Assembly: GCA_965237875.1 (NCBI GenBank)
Contig: CBDEGP010000002.1
Location: 434,001 to 498,000, forward strand
DNA length: 64,000 nucleotides
Direction: 5' to 3'
From: DAOUJI01 sp965237875
Lineage (GTDB): Bacteria; Chloroflexota; Dehalococcoidia; Lucifugimonadales; JAGWBF01
Shown here: positions 24,928 to 31,912 of the stretch, piece after piece
How positions within the stretch are numbered: position 1 is the first letter of the stretch
Layout: each line of letters starts with the position of its first letter
Made by a program: the position numbers and the translations under genes
Notes under the pieces: model-generated
Databases searched by the model: none
Seen by the model: the letters and a program-made list of their open reading frames with translations, nothing else
What the model was told of the DNA's origin: nothing

Positions 24928-25299
24928 CTACTCGAAGGGGGAGGCGTCGGGCGCGTGTCCGCCGTTCCCGTTGCCGTTCCCGCCGTCGAGGAACACGACC
25001 TCCGAGGCGTGGACCTCGGTGCGGTGGCGGCGCTGGCCGTCGTCGGTCTCCCAGGAGTTCTGGACGAGGCGGCCCTCGACGTAGATGCGCTCGCCCTTGC
25101 CGACGTGGTTGTTGACGGCCTCGGCGAGCCCGGCCCAGCACGTCACGTCGTGCCAGTCCGTCTCCGGTTCCGCGTCCCTGCGGTAGCGGTCCGTCGCCAG
25201 CCGCAGCTTGGTGACGGCGGTGCCGCCCGGCGTGTACTGCATCTCCGGGTCCGTTCCCACTCTACCCAACAGCGTGACTTTGTTGATGGTTCTCGACAT
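24928..25299 (-). CDS. ssb: Single-stranded DNA-binding protein
   Basis: 123 aa, ATG at 25299 behind AAGGAGGACATCGAA. A single OB fold with the SSB order: INKVTLLGRVGTDPEM, GTAVTKLRLATDR, DWHDVTCWAGLAEAVNNHVGKGERIYVEGRL, then a short Gly/Asn tail ending DASPFE, close to the acidic tip that recruits partner proteins in bacterial SSBs. Shorter than chromosomal SSB because the linker is reduced. It lies between the Cas4-like nuclease and the RadC-like gene, with hairpins on both sides, in a recombination module with Rad52-like and primase genes. Confidence 0.92.
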   Translation of the reverse strand: MSRTINKVTLLGRVGTDPEMQYTPGGTAVTKLRLATDRYRRDAEPETDWHDVTCWAGLAEAVNNHVGKGERIYVEGRLVQNSWETDDGQRRHRTEVHASEVVFLDGGNGNGNGGHAPDASPFE

Positions 25300-25359
25300 T
25301 TCGATGTCCTCCTTGTGGATGTTGTGGCGCAGTCTTCCCGCGCCCGTTTGAAACGAGAG

Positions 25360-25394
25360 CGGGGCCGCTCCCCGATAGAGGGGAAACGGCCCCG
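25360..25394 (-). terminator. Intergenic hairpin, perfect 8-bp outer stem
   Basis: CGGGGCCG (25360-25367) pairs with CGGCCCCG (25387-25394), and CCCC/GGGG forms an inner helix closing a small loop. The transcript tail CUCUCGUUUC matches that of the hairpin at 21740-21778. Confidence 0.6.
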
Positions 25395-25418
25395 TGCTGC
25401 GCTCCCGTGAGAGAGCGT

Positions 25419-26516
25419 CTAGCTGACCCGCACGTACTCCGACTCGCTCTCGGTCACGACATCGGCCCGCACGTCCGGGGCGAGCAGCTCATTGAGCTTC
25501 TTGTGGTTGACCGAGTACCTGGTGGACTGCACGAGGCTGACCGTCCTGCCGTGCACGGTCGCCTTCGCGTCCCCCTGGCGGCGCATCCACGCCTTCAGGG
25601 TGTCGAGGGCTGTGCGCTTGGCCTTCTCAGGCTCCTTCAGGGATTCCTGGGCCTCCGAGTAGGCGGCCACCGCGTCCCGCGCCTCCTCGTCGCTCACGTG
25701 CTCGATCTCCGTGTCCTCGTCGGTCCCGTCGTCCTCCGCCGCACCTGGCAGGCAGATGTTGAGGAAGGGGCAGGAGCGGCATTGCCAGCTTGTCGCCGTG
25801 AAATCCCGGTCGGGCAGCGCGTCGGGGTCAGGCCCGTTCTGGACGTGGTGCGCCCCCAGCTCGCCGAGCCATGAGCAGGCGTCCTGGAGGGCCTTCTCCA
25901 GCCGTGCGGCCGGTATCCGTTCCCAGTCCCAGGTCCTGCCGCCCGTGTCCATCGTGGCGATCACCACGTCGCGCAGCTCCCCGTAGTGTCCGAGCGTGTA
26001 GAAGGCGGCCTGGGCCACCGACGCCGGGTGGCTGCGCTCGGCCCCCAGCGTGCGCCAGCGGCGGAACGCCTCCGGCCCCCGCGTCTTGATCTCGACCACC
26101 ATCTCGTCGCCGTAGGCAGGGGCCTCCGGTTCCCCCTCGAAGAGGAACATCTGGGGCGGTGCCTCACCTTCCGGCAGGGGAAGCCGCACCGTGCCGTCGG
26201 GGTGGCCGGTGACCAGCATGTTGGGGCCGACCCTGACCGCCACCTGCTCCGGGTCCTGGGGATCGGGCGCATCGACCTTCCAGCCAGCCCGCTCCATCGC
26301 CCGCACCACCACCGGCTCAAGGGCGTTGCCCGCCTCCATCGCCGTCAGCGAGTCGTCGCTGGGGTGATTCGTCGGTATGTATCCGGTCGCGGCGTACCAG
26401 AGGGAGCGGCGGCAGCCGAGGGCCGCCGATGCCCGCACCACAAGCTCGCCGTCCTCGTTTATCTGTGCCGAAGGGCGGGAGAAGACCTCCGCCCTGTCTA
26501 TCGTCTCCGTCGTCAT
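25419..26516 (-). CDS. PD-(D/E)XK exonuclease with Fe-S cysteines (Cas4/RecB-like)
   Basis: 365 aa, ATG at 26516. The nuclease core shows GHPDGTV (catalytic Asp, near residue 105) and MVVEIKTRG (E-x-K, near 140). The first cysteine (LGCRRSLWY, about 34) and WQCRSCPFLNICLPG (about 243-257) are placed as the four ligands of a 4Fe-4S cluster in Cas4/AddB-type enzymes. The C-terminal 100 residues are helical and end ESEYVRVS. No other cas gene is near. With SSB and the Rad52-like protein it would make a single-strand annealing recombination set (inference). Confidence 0.85.
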   Translation of the reverse strand: MTTETIDRAEVFSRPSAQINEDGELVVRASAALGCRRSLWYAATGYIPTNHPSDDSLTAMEAGNALEPVVVRAMERAGWKVDAPDPQDPEQVAVRVGPNMLVTGHPDGTVRLPLPEGEAPPQMFLFEGEPEAPAYGDEMVVEIKTRGPEAFRRWRTLGAERSHPASVAQAAFYTLGHYGELRDVVIATMDTGGRTWDWERIPAARLEKALQDACSWLGELGAHHVQNGPDPDALPDRDFTATSWQCRSCPFLNICLPGAAEDDGTDEDTEIEHVSDEEARDAVAAYSEAQESLKEPEKAKRTALDTLKAWMRRQGDAKATVHGRTVSLVQSTRYSVNHKKLNELLAPDVRADVVTESESEYVRVS

Positions 26517-26550
26517 TTCTCACCTCCTGGGTGTCCTGTAGATGAATGAA

Positions 26551-26577
26551 GGGGCCGCCCCCGAAGGAGACGACCCC
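26551..26577 (-). terminator. Intergenic hairpin after the TSCPD gene leader
   Basis: GGGGCCG (26551-26557) pairs with CGACCCC (26571-26577) with one mismatch; the inner loop on the transcript reads CUCCUUCGGGGG, a UUCG-type cap. It lies between the TSCPD protein and the nuclease. Confidence 0.5.
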
Positions 26578-26600
26578 ATCTCGATTCCGTTGTGCGCCGC

Positions 26601-27011
26601 TCATGCGGCGGCCTTTGCCTCGGCCTCAACCTCTTGCTCCGCCTCCCGCTCCTCCTTCGCCTTCTGGTGGGCCTTGAGGATGTGGGCGATGCCGTCGCCG
26701 AGGCCGTGGACGGGCACGCTCCTGCCGTCGCCCATCTGGTTCCAGAACGGCTGCATCTCCTGGATGCCTTGAATCTGGTCAATCACCTCTTCCAGCGGGG
26801 TTCCCCTTCTCAGGTGCAGGGAGATCAACCGGCAGGCAAGCTCGGTCACCCCGTGCTGGAACGACCCTCCTTTGCCGAGGAATCCGAAGACCTCGAAGGG
26901 CTCGCCGTCCTCGTCAACGGACACCGTGACGAACAGGTTGCCGAACTCCGTCTGGAGCTTGGTCGTGGTGCTGGGAAGGCTGCGCGGCCTGGGCCGTGTG
27001 GTCATGCTCAT
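26601..27011 (-). CDS. TSCPD-domain protein
   Basis: 136 aa, ATG at 27011 behind GGAGGGGAGGCGGCC and overlapping the upstream stop (ATGA); longer in-frame starts would lie inside that gene. The core LFVTVSVDEDGEPFEVFGFLG, SFQHGVTELACRLISLHLR, GTPLEEVIDQIQGI is the TSCPD domain usually found at the C-terminus of B12-dependent ribonucleotide reductase, where it is thought to bind or sense. Here it stands alone, followed by a Glu/Ala-rich helix. The cysteine of the TSCPD name motif is not in its usual place (GKGGSFQHG). A regulatory or nucleotide-linked role is inference. Confidence 0.8.
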   Translation of the reverse strand: MSMTTRPRPRSLPSTTTKLQTEFGNLFVTVSVDEDGEPFEVFGFLGKGGSFQHGVTELACRLISLHLRRGTPLEEVIDQIQGIQEMQPFWNQMGDGRSVPVHGLGDGIAHILKAHQKAKEEREAEQEVEAEAKAAA

Positions 27012-27511
27012 GGCCGCCTCCCCTCCGCCATGCAGAGAGGACGCGTCCCGGTGCAATCGACGGCCTCCATCCGCCCGTACTTCCTCACCATCTCCGGGTC
27101 GTTGGCGAAGGACTCGGCCTCCACGCGGGTGTCGAACCGCTCGAAGGGGTCCGACGCCAGTCCTCCCCAGTAGAAGAAGACGTGCTGGTGCAGACCGGGC
27201 GGGTAGTGCCTGATGAAGCGCAGCGCGGGAGCGTAGCGGTCGAAGTAGCCCGCAACCTTGAGGGCCATCTCCCGGTCCCGGTCGTCGCCGACGCCCAGGA
27301 GCAGCCTCACGATGGGCTCCTCGCAGTCCTCCTCGGCGAAGGCGGCGGTCAGCATCGTGCCCCGGACGGCGGCGGGAAGCTCGTCCCACCGCTCCCGGCT
27401 GAGCTTCAGCCCGCCGTGCGAGGGCGTGGACACTCTCCAGACGCCCTCGGCCAGCTCAACAACGTCCTTCGTCCAGCCCCAGGGTGTATAGGTTGTGGTC
27501 ATGGTTGTCAT
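27008..27511 (-). CDS. DUF7007-like protein
   Basis: 167 aa, ATG at 27511. It begins with YTPWGWTKDVVELAEGVWRVSTPSHGGLKLS, the signature of a family found on plasmids, phages and ICEs (DUF7007), with no assigned chemistry. Further on: WDELPAAVRG, EEDCEEPIVRLLLGV, and HQHVFFYWGGLASDPFERF. It lies downstream of the Rad52-like gene, separated by a hairpin, and its stop overlaps the TSCPD start. The domain name is from motif memory and moderately certain. Confidence 0.75.
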   Translation of the reverse strand: MTTMTTTYTPWGWTKDVVELAEGVWRVSTPSHGGLKLSRERWDELPAAVRGTMLTAAFAEEDCEEPIVRLLLGVGDDRDREMALKVAGYFDRYAPALRFIRHYPPGLHQHVFFYWGGLASDPFERFDTRVEAESFANDPEMVRKYGRMEAVDCTGTRPLCMAEGRRP

Positions 27512-27543
27512 TTCAGACCTCCTTGGTCGTCCTGTAGATGAGA

Positions 27544-27579
27544 GAGCGGGGCAGCCCCACGATGGAGACGGCCCCGCTC
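27544..27579 (-). terminator. Intergenic hairpin, perfect 9-bp stem
   Basis: GAGCGGGGC (27544-27552) pairs with GCCCCGCTC (27571-27579); an inner CCCC/GGAG helix closes the loop. It lies between the Rad52-like gene and the DUF7007-like gene. Confidence 0.55.
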
Positions 27580-27605
27580 GATTCCGAACCCGGTTGACCA
27601 GCGGA

Positions 27606-28460
27606 CTAGGCGGTCTGCGCCTGCCGCATCTGGTTGAGCTTGTTGGCTGCGGCCCCGATCAGCAACCCGAGCTCGTCGGCCGTCAGGTCGTCGATGCTCT
27701 TGCCCGTCTCCCTCTGGACGGCGGCCTGCACCTGCGCCTCGTCGAAGCCCTGCTTGGAGCACAGCTCAATGAGCCGCTTGCGCAGGGTCTCCACCTGGGA
27801 GTCGTTGCGCCCGCCCTGCGGTCCGGTCGAGGGCTGGCTCTGAGCCTGCCGAACGGGGCGGTTGGCTTGGGCGGGTACGCGCTGGGGCTGCGGCGCCGCG
27901 CCATTGGACGTGGACTGGTCGCCGTAGAAGGCGTTTCCGAATTGACAGCCGAAGCTGCGGAACGCCCGCTTCATGCCGTCCGTCACGGCCCCCTTCATCG
28001 CCGTGTCGTGGCCGTCCAGGTTGTCATCGGCGACCGGGTGGACGCCGATGTCGGTGCGGGGCAGCGCGCCCGCGACGGTGACCCGCACCGGGGCGCTGTA
28101 GCCCTGGGAGACCGTGACCTCGCCGGTCTGGGAATTGACCGTCTCGATCCGACGCAGGGTCACATCCCCTACCAGCTCGTAGCCCCACCCTCCGTAGCCG
28201 AACACCCTGTTGGCCTGGTCGATGACGACGTGGCCTTCGAGGTAGTCGAAGGTGCGCCCGCCCCGGCCCTTGCGCTGGGAGACCAGATCGGGGTCGATGG
28301 GCTGCGAGAGGGCGTTGGTGACGGCGGGCGAGAGCCCGTCCCAGAGCAGCTCGTGCTCTGGGGGGATTGCGGCGTCGGGCTTGTGCCCGTTGCCGTTGGG
28401 GTGAACGACGCCGTTGCCGGTCCCGTTCTTCTGCGATCCGTTGTTCCTTCCGTTGAACAT
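27606..28460 (-). CDS. Rad52/Rad22-like single-strand annealing protein
   Basis: 284 aa, ATG at 28460 behind AAGGAGAAACGAG. After an Asn/Gly-rich start, the core reads RTFDYLEGHVVIDQANRVFGYGGWGYEL, RVTVAGALPRTDIGVHPVAD, and GHDTAMKGAVTDGMKRAFRSFGCQFGNAFYG, the conserved annealing-fold region of bacterial and phage Rad52/Rad22 proteins. A Pro/Gln linker leads to a small helical C-terminal domain (TLRKRLIELCSKQGFDE, DLTADELGLLIGA). It should coat and anneal ssDNA together with the element SSB, fed by the Cas4-like nuclease. All three genes lie within 3.6 kb on the same strand. Confidence 0.88.
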   Translation of the reverse strand: MFNGRNNGSQKNGTGNGVVHPNGNGHKPDAAIPPEHELLWDGLSPAVTNALSQPIDPDLVSQRKGRGGRTFDYLEGHVVIDQANRVFGYGGWGYELVGDVTLRRIETVNSQTGEVTVSQGYSAPVRVTVAGALPRTDIGVHPVADDNLDGHDTAMKGAVTDGMKRAFRSFGCQFGNAFYGDQSTSNGAAPQPQRVPAQANRPVRQAQSQPSTGPQGGRNDSQVETLRKRLIELCSKQGFDEAQVQAAVQRETGKSIDDLTADELGLLIGAAANKLNQMRQAQTA

Positions 28461-28641
28461 CTCGTTTCTCCTTGTGTGGTGTGTGTTCCTGTAGCGAATG
28501 AACCGATGGGCGGGGTCCCTCTACGGGAAGCCGTGCGCGGGCGAAGCCCGTCTGAAATCGGGCATAGGACCTCCTGGGTGGTGAAAGTGGGAATGGGGAG
28601 CGAGCGGGAGGGGGTGCCCGTGGGAGAGCGGCGGGGAGCCG

Positions 28642-29712
28642 CTAGCGGGCTGAGCGGGCAGCCTGCGAGAGCAGGCGGAGGAACGCGGCCCGGCCCTGGG
28701 GAAGGGCCGCAAGCTCGCCCACGTCGCCGACGCCCTGGGGAAGGTCGACGGCGGCGGCCCTGCGACCGAGCAGGGTCAGAAGCCCGTCCGTCGCCTCGCG
28801 CCCCGCGTCGTCGCCGTCGAAGGCGAGGAAGACGCGGGGACAGCCCCGGAGGGCGGAGGCGATGCGCTCCATGCCCTGGGTGCCCAGGGCGGCGCAGGCG
28901 GGAAGGCCCCATCCGGTAAGGAGGAGCCAGTCGAAGACGCCCTCGGCCACGATGACCCATGAGGGTGCGGGGCCGAGCCTGCCGAGTCCGAGCACCGGCT
29001 TGGGGCCGGGGAGGGCCTGGAACCGGGGCTTCATGTCCTCGTGGACGGCCCGGCCCTTCAGCCACCGGACGAGGTCGCCTGCCTGCCTCGTACTTGATAC
29101 GGGGTCGGGGACGACGACCATGCCGGCGAACCGCTCCGCACCCCGCCCCATGAACAGCCCGGAGTCCCTGATGCGCTTCTCGGAGAAGCCGTGGGACTCA
29201 AGGGCCTGCCGCAGACCGCCGCCCGGCGCATAGCCGAGACAGAGGCGGTCTGCGGCGACGGGGCCGACGCCCCGTGAGGCCAGGTACTCCCGCGCTTCTG
29301 TCGAACGCCGGAGCTCACCGGCGTAGAAGCGCGCCGCCGCCGTCAGCAGCGTGGGGTCCCTGGGAGGCAACGCGGCGGACGCAGGACGCCGCGTTCGGGC
29401 TGGACGATTGGCGGCCCTGGGCGCAAGCCCTGGGCTGCCGTCCAGCCGCGCGATGGCCTCCGGCAGCGTGAGGTTCTCCGACTGCCGGATGAAGTCCAGG
29501 ACGTCGCCGCCGAGGCCGCAGCCGAAGCAGTAGAACTTTTCGCTATCGGCGTAGACGGTGAACGAGCCCTCGGCCTCGTCATGAAAGGGGCAGACGCCCT
29601 GGCGGACGCGGCCCCTTCCCCTGAGCCGGACCCCCGACGCCTCCACCGTGTCGCCCAGGGGGTGACGGGCCTTCAGCGCCGGGATGTCAACCGAAGCGTT
29701 GGCCGTGACCAT
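28642..29712 (-). CDS. Compact DnaG-type primase (CHC2 zinc finger + Toprim)
   Basis: 356 aa; ATG at 29712 chosen because it overlaps the upstream stop by one base (TGATG). Zinc finger: Cys41, His44, Cys62, Cys65 in VCPFHDEAEGS and FYCFGCG. Toprim: AEG (256-258) and DGDD (299-302), the acidic metal sites of the primase core. About 250 residues shorter than chromosomal DnaG because the helicase-binding C-terminal domain is missing, as in many plasmid primases. It would prime replication of the element or of transferred ssDNA. A long leader (about 180 bp) separates it from the Rad52-like gene. Confidence 0.9.
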   Translation of the reverse strand: MVTANASVDIPALKARHPLGDTVEASGVRLRGRGRVRQGVCPFHDEAEGSFTVYADSEKFYCFGCGLGGDVLDFIRQSENLTLPEAIARLDGSPGLAPRAANRPARTRRPASAALPPRDPTLLTAAARFYAGELRRSTEAREYLASRGVGPVAADRLCLGYAPGGGLRQALESHGFSEKRIRDSGLFMGRGAERFAGMVVVPDPVSSTRQAGDLVRWLKGRAVHEDMKPRFQALPGPKPVLGLGRLGPAPSWVIVAEGVFDWLLLTGWGLPACAALGTQGMERIASALRGCPRVFLAFDGDDAGREATDGLLTLLGRRAAAVDLPQGVGDVGELAALPQGRAAFLRLLSQAARSAR

Positions 29713-30191
29713 CACGCACCCCCATGCAGGGGCCTGAGACCCCGCAGGCTGCGCCCGGAGACGACCTTGCCGGGCCGCCAGCGCATCCCCAGGACCGCAG
29801 CGACCGCGAGCGTCCCGCCGTCGCCCTGGGGCACCAGGGCGGCGGCCCTGCCCGCGCCCTGGCTGTAGAGCACCGCACCCCCGCCCCCGAACTGCCGCCT
29901 GACCATCTGCTTCCACTCGGAGAAGGCCCAGCGAACCTCCCGCGTCTCCGCCTTCCCCATGTCCATGCCGGCGAGGATCGCCAGCCCGCCGTCCACGTCC
30001 CCCGCCTGCCTGAGCCGCCGGGCCTCGTGGATCGAGCGCGTCGCGCTCTGCTCGACCGCCTGAATCTCCGTCTCCGTTTCCGTTGCGAACAGCGCGTCGA
30101 TGAGCCGGTCGACCAGCTCTTCGAGGCTGCGCCGGGGCCTAACCGCCGTGTCCATCGTCCGTCCGTGAGTCACCAGTGTTGCCGTCGTCAT
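29712..30191 (-). CDS. Hypothetical protein coupled to primase
   Basis: 159 aa; ATG at 30191 behind AAGGAGGTGCGCA, preferred over a longer frame with no ribosome-binding run. The first part (RRSLEELVDRLIDALFATETETEIQAVEQ, HEARRLRQAGDVDGGLAILAGMD) looks like paired helices, and WAFSEWKQMVRRQFG follows, then a Gly-rich basic end. No family recognised. Its stop overlaps the primase start by one base, so it is made with the primase and may be an accessory subunit (inference). Confidence 0.7.
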   Translation of the reverse strand: MTTATLVTHGRTMDTAVRPRRSLEELVDRLIDALFATETETEIQAVEQSATRSIHEARRLRQAGDVDGGLAILAGMDMGKAETREVRWAFSEWKQMVRRQFGGGGAVLYSQGAGRAAALVPQGDGGTLAVAAVLGMRWRPGKVVSGRSLRGLRPLHGGA

Positions 30192-30258
30192 TGCGCACCT
30201 CCTTAGTGCCTGTGCTTTGTGTTGCCGTCGATCCGCGCCCGTCCTGCGGGCAAAGAAG

Positions 30259-30290
30259 AAGGGCCGCCCCCCGGATGGGAGACGGCCCTT
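30259..30290 (-). terminator. Intergenic hairpin, perfect 8-bp stem
   Basis: AAGGGCCG (30259-30266) pairs with CGGCCCTT (30283-30290); inner CCCC/GGG. The transcript continues UUCUUCUUUGCC, the most U-rich tail of the group, so this one is the best intrinsic-terminator candidate. Confidence 0.6.
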
Positions 30291-30330
30291 GCGTGTTGAG
30301 AATGGGTTGTGAGGGGCCGGAGCCCCTCGG

Positions 30331-30801
30331 TCAGCGCCGGAACCTCCGCGCCGGACGCCGGGGCATGAACCGCCGAAGCAGCAGCGCACCGATGCCAAGA
30401 CCGAAGAGGTTCAGGAAGAAGAGCTCCAGGTCGAACGTCAGCAGCGGCGCCGCGACGACCAGGGCTATGACCCCGGCCACGACCACTTTCTTCCGCTTCC
30501 ACCAGGGCTTCTTGGCCTCAGCCTCGACCGCCGCGTCCTTGACGGGCTCGTAGGCCGTCCAGATGTCCAGCCCGACGAGCACCTCGATCTCGGTTATCAC
30601 GACGCCGGCCGAGCAGCCCCCGGTGTGGCACCGCACGTCGATGCCGTTGCCGTCAGGCCGCTGCCGGAACGCCAGCCCGTCCGACTTGCCGCCGTGACAG
30701 ACCGCCGTGCTCGTCCAGAACCAGCCCCGCTCGAAGCTGACTCTGTGCGGCAGCAGGTTGGCTATCCGCAGGGCGCTGGGTCCTGTGTACCGTTCCGTCA
30801 T
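30331..30801 (-). CDS. Membrane protein with primase-like zinc finger
   Basis: 156 aa, ATG at 30801 behind GAAGGAGGTACGGAC. The N-terminal 75 residues contain AVCHGGKSDGLAF (Cys35, His36) and VRCHTGGC (Cys58, His59, Cys63), spaced like the CHC-type zinc modules of phage and plasmid primases. Two transmembrane helices follow (about 106-122 and 126-143) and a strongly basic tail (RRPARRFRR). The pairing of a nucleic-acid-type zinc module with a membrane anchor is unusual. It overlaps the upstream gene in an ATGA arrangement. Function unknown; tethering replication DNA to the membrane is one possibility. Confidence 0.75.
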   Translation of the reverse strand: MTERYTGPSALRIANLLPHRVSFERGWFWTSTAVCHGGKSDGLAFRQRPDGNGIDVRCHTGGCSAGVVITEIEVLVGLDIWTAYEPVKDAAVEAEAKKPWWKRKKVVVAGVIALVVAAPLLTFDLELFFLNLFGLGIGALLLRRFMPRRPARRFRR

Positions 30802-31169
30802 GTCCGTACCTCCTTCGCATGACCGTGCTTGCTCTTATCCAATGCCGATGCTCGGCGAACCGAGATGTGGTATCCGAGCCGGTGTGTCGACTGAGCGCGC
30901 CGCCCGTGAGCACGAATGTCCCAATGGAACGGCGTGTCGGGATCGAAGCCCAGCAGACGCCGGACGATTGGCAGGACCACGTCGACGTCCAGGCCGTGGT
31001 TGATCCACAGCAAGGCGCGGTCGCGGCTGGGAAGCGTGTAGCTTACGCCTCGTGTCACGACCGTCTGCTGTCCCGCGTACGCGTCGACCACGATCTCGTC
31101 TCCTTCAGATGTGGTGACCAGATGCAGCTCATGACGGCTCCCCTCTGACCTTGCCGGAAAGAATCCCAT
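30798..31169 (-). CDS. Hypothetical first gene of the replication block
   Basis: 123 aa, ATG at 31169 behind a strong AAAGGAGGTAACGCAC. A beta-rich first half (ELHLVTTSEGDEIVVDAYAGQQTVVTRGVSYTL) and VLPIVRRLLGFDPD later; basic C-terminus. Not recognised. It is directly next to the tandem-repeat array region and opens the long minus-strand run that includes the zinc-finger membrane protein and primase, so its product could act at the array, but there is no HTH visible. Confidence 0.7.
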   Translation of the reverse strand: MGFFPARSEGSRHELHLVTTSEGDEIVVDAYAGQQTVVTRGVSYTLPSRDRALLWINHGLDVDVVLPIVRRLLGFDPDTPFHWDIRAHGRRAQSTHRLGYHISVRRASALDKSKHGHAKEVRT

Positions 31170-31912
31170 GTGCGTTACCTCCTTTGCTTACTTGAAACTC
31201 GTGCCGTGCCGAAGACGCAGCTCGACCCAGGGCGCAAGACGTCCAGGGGGAAAGCTGCGAGACATGAAGCGGCCAGCCTGCTTGAGACGGCAGACCGGCG
31301 CGTGTCGAAGCTGCGGCCAGGCTGTCAGTCAGCCATGCCGCAGGCATGTCGAATCGGCCGGGGGCGACAGGCGCACTCCGACCGATTGGCTGAGGACGAG
31401 GCGCAGAACACGCTCCGTCCCCTTGAGTCCAGCGGATGAAGCGATCAACCCCAACCGCCAGACGAGTGTCCAGCGGGCGAAGCGATCAACCCCAACCGCC
31501 AGACAGGTGCCCGGTGTGTGAAGCGATCAAACTCTACTCGCCGGACGGGTGCCCAGCGGGAGAAGGACCAACGTCAACTCCAACCGCCGGACTGGACTGA
31601 GGACGAAGGACCAGGGTCAACTCCGTCGTTTCGGTCCGTGCTGCCTGCGAAGGACCAACGTCAACTCCGCTTCAGCAGCATTCCCTCTTGGGCTAAGCCC
31701 GTGCAACAGGGATCACGCACCCAGGTTTCTATGGTCGGAAACCGTGGTGAAAGCCAAACAGTGCAACCATTATTACCTGAGCGTTCCGGCGTTGAGTATG
31801 CCCTGGAAGCGATACGGCCCAAGTCCGTTGATTTAGGTCATACAAACATCACAAAGACATCCACAAAAGTTCACATTGTTAGTGCGGGAGTCCGGCGCAT
31901 TGTCACGGCCCG
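31170..31912. other. 743-bp intergenic region, candidate replication origin or centromere
   Basis: No convincing gene on either strand. The left 250 bp would carry the promoter of the minus-strand replication block. The centre holds the six-copy repeat array (31438-31668). The right 80 bp (about 31830-31890) is markedly AT-rich for this element. Array plus AT-rich patch next to primase-linked genes is the usual layout of an iteron origin or a partition site. Confidence 0.55.
31438..31668 (+). repeat. Six direct repeats with 41-44 bp period (iteron-like)
   Basis: Repeat starts are at 31438, 31479, 31520, 31562, 31605 and 31649, giving periods of 41, 41, 42, 43 and 44 bp. The first two share a 26-bp block beginning GAAGCGATCAACCCC; the third begins GAAGCGATCAA; the last three begin GAAGGACCA and share GTCAACTCC. 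Copies 1-4 continue with CCGCCRGAC or CGCCGGAC and GTGYCCAGCGG-like sequence. A weaker unit may lie near 31398. The gradual drift in period and sequence suggests an old array kept for protein binding. Confidence 0.8.

Noticed and set aside
25419..26516. Genuine CRISPR Cas4
   Set aside because: Core residues agree with Cas4-like nucleases but no cas1, cas2 or array lies nearby; a recombination exonuclease fits better.
27495..28919. Long plus-strand frame opposite the Rad52-like gene
   Set aside because: Low-complexity Arg/Gly/Pro translation; the minus strand has the Rad52 core.
31438..31668. CRISPR array
   Set aside because: The period is constant but there are no invariant repeats alternating with unique spacers; similarity extends through the whole unit, and no cas operon is near.
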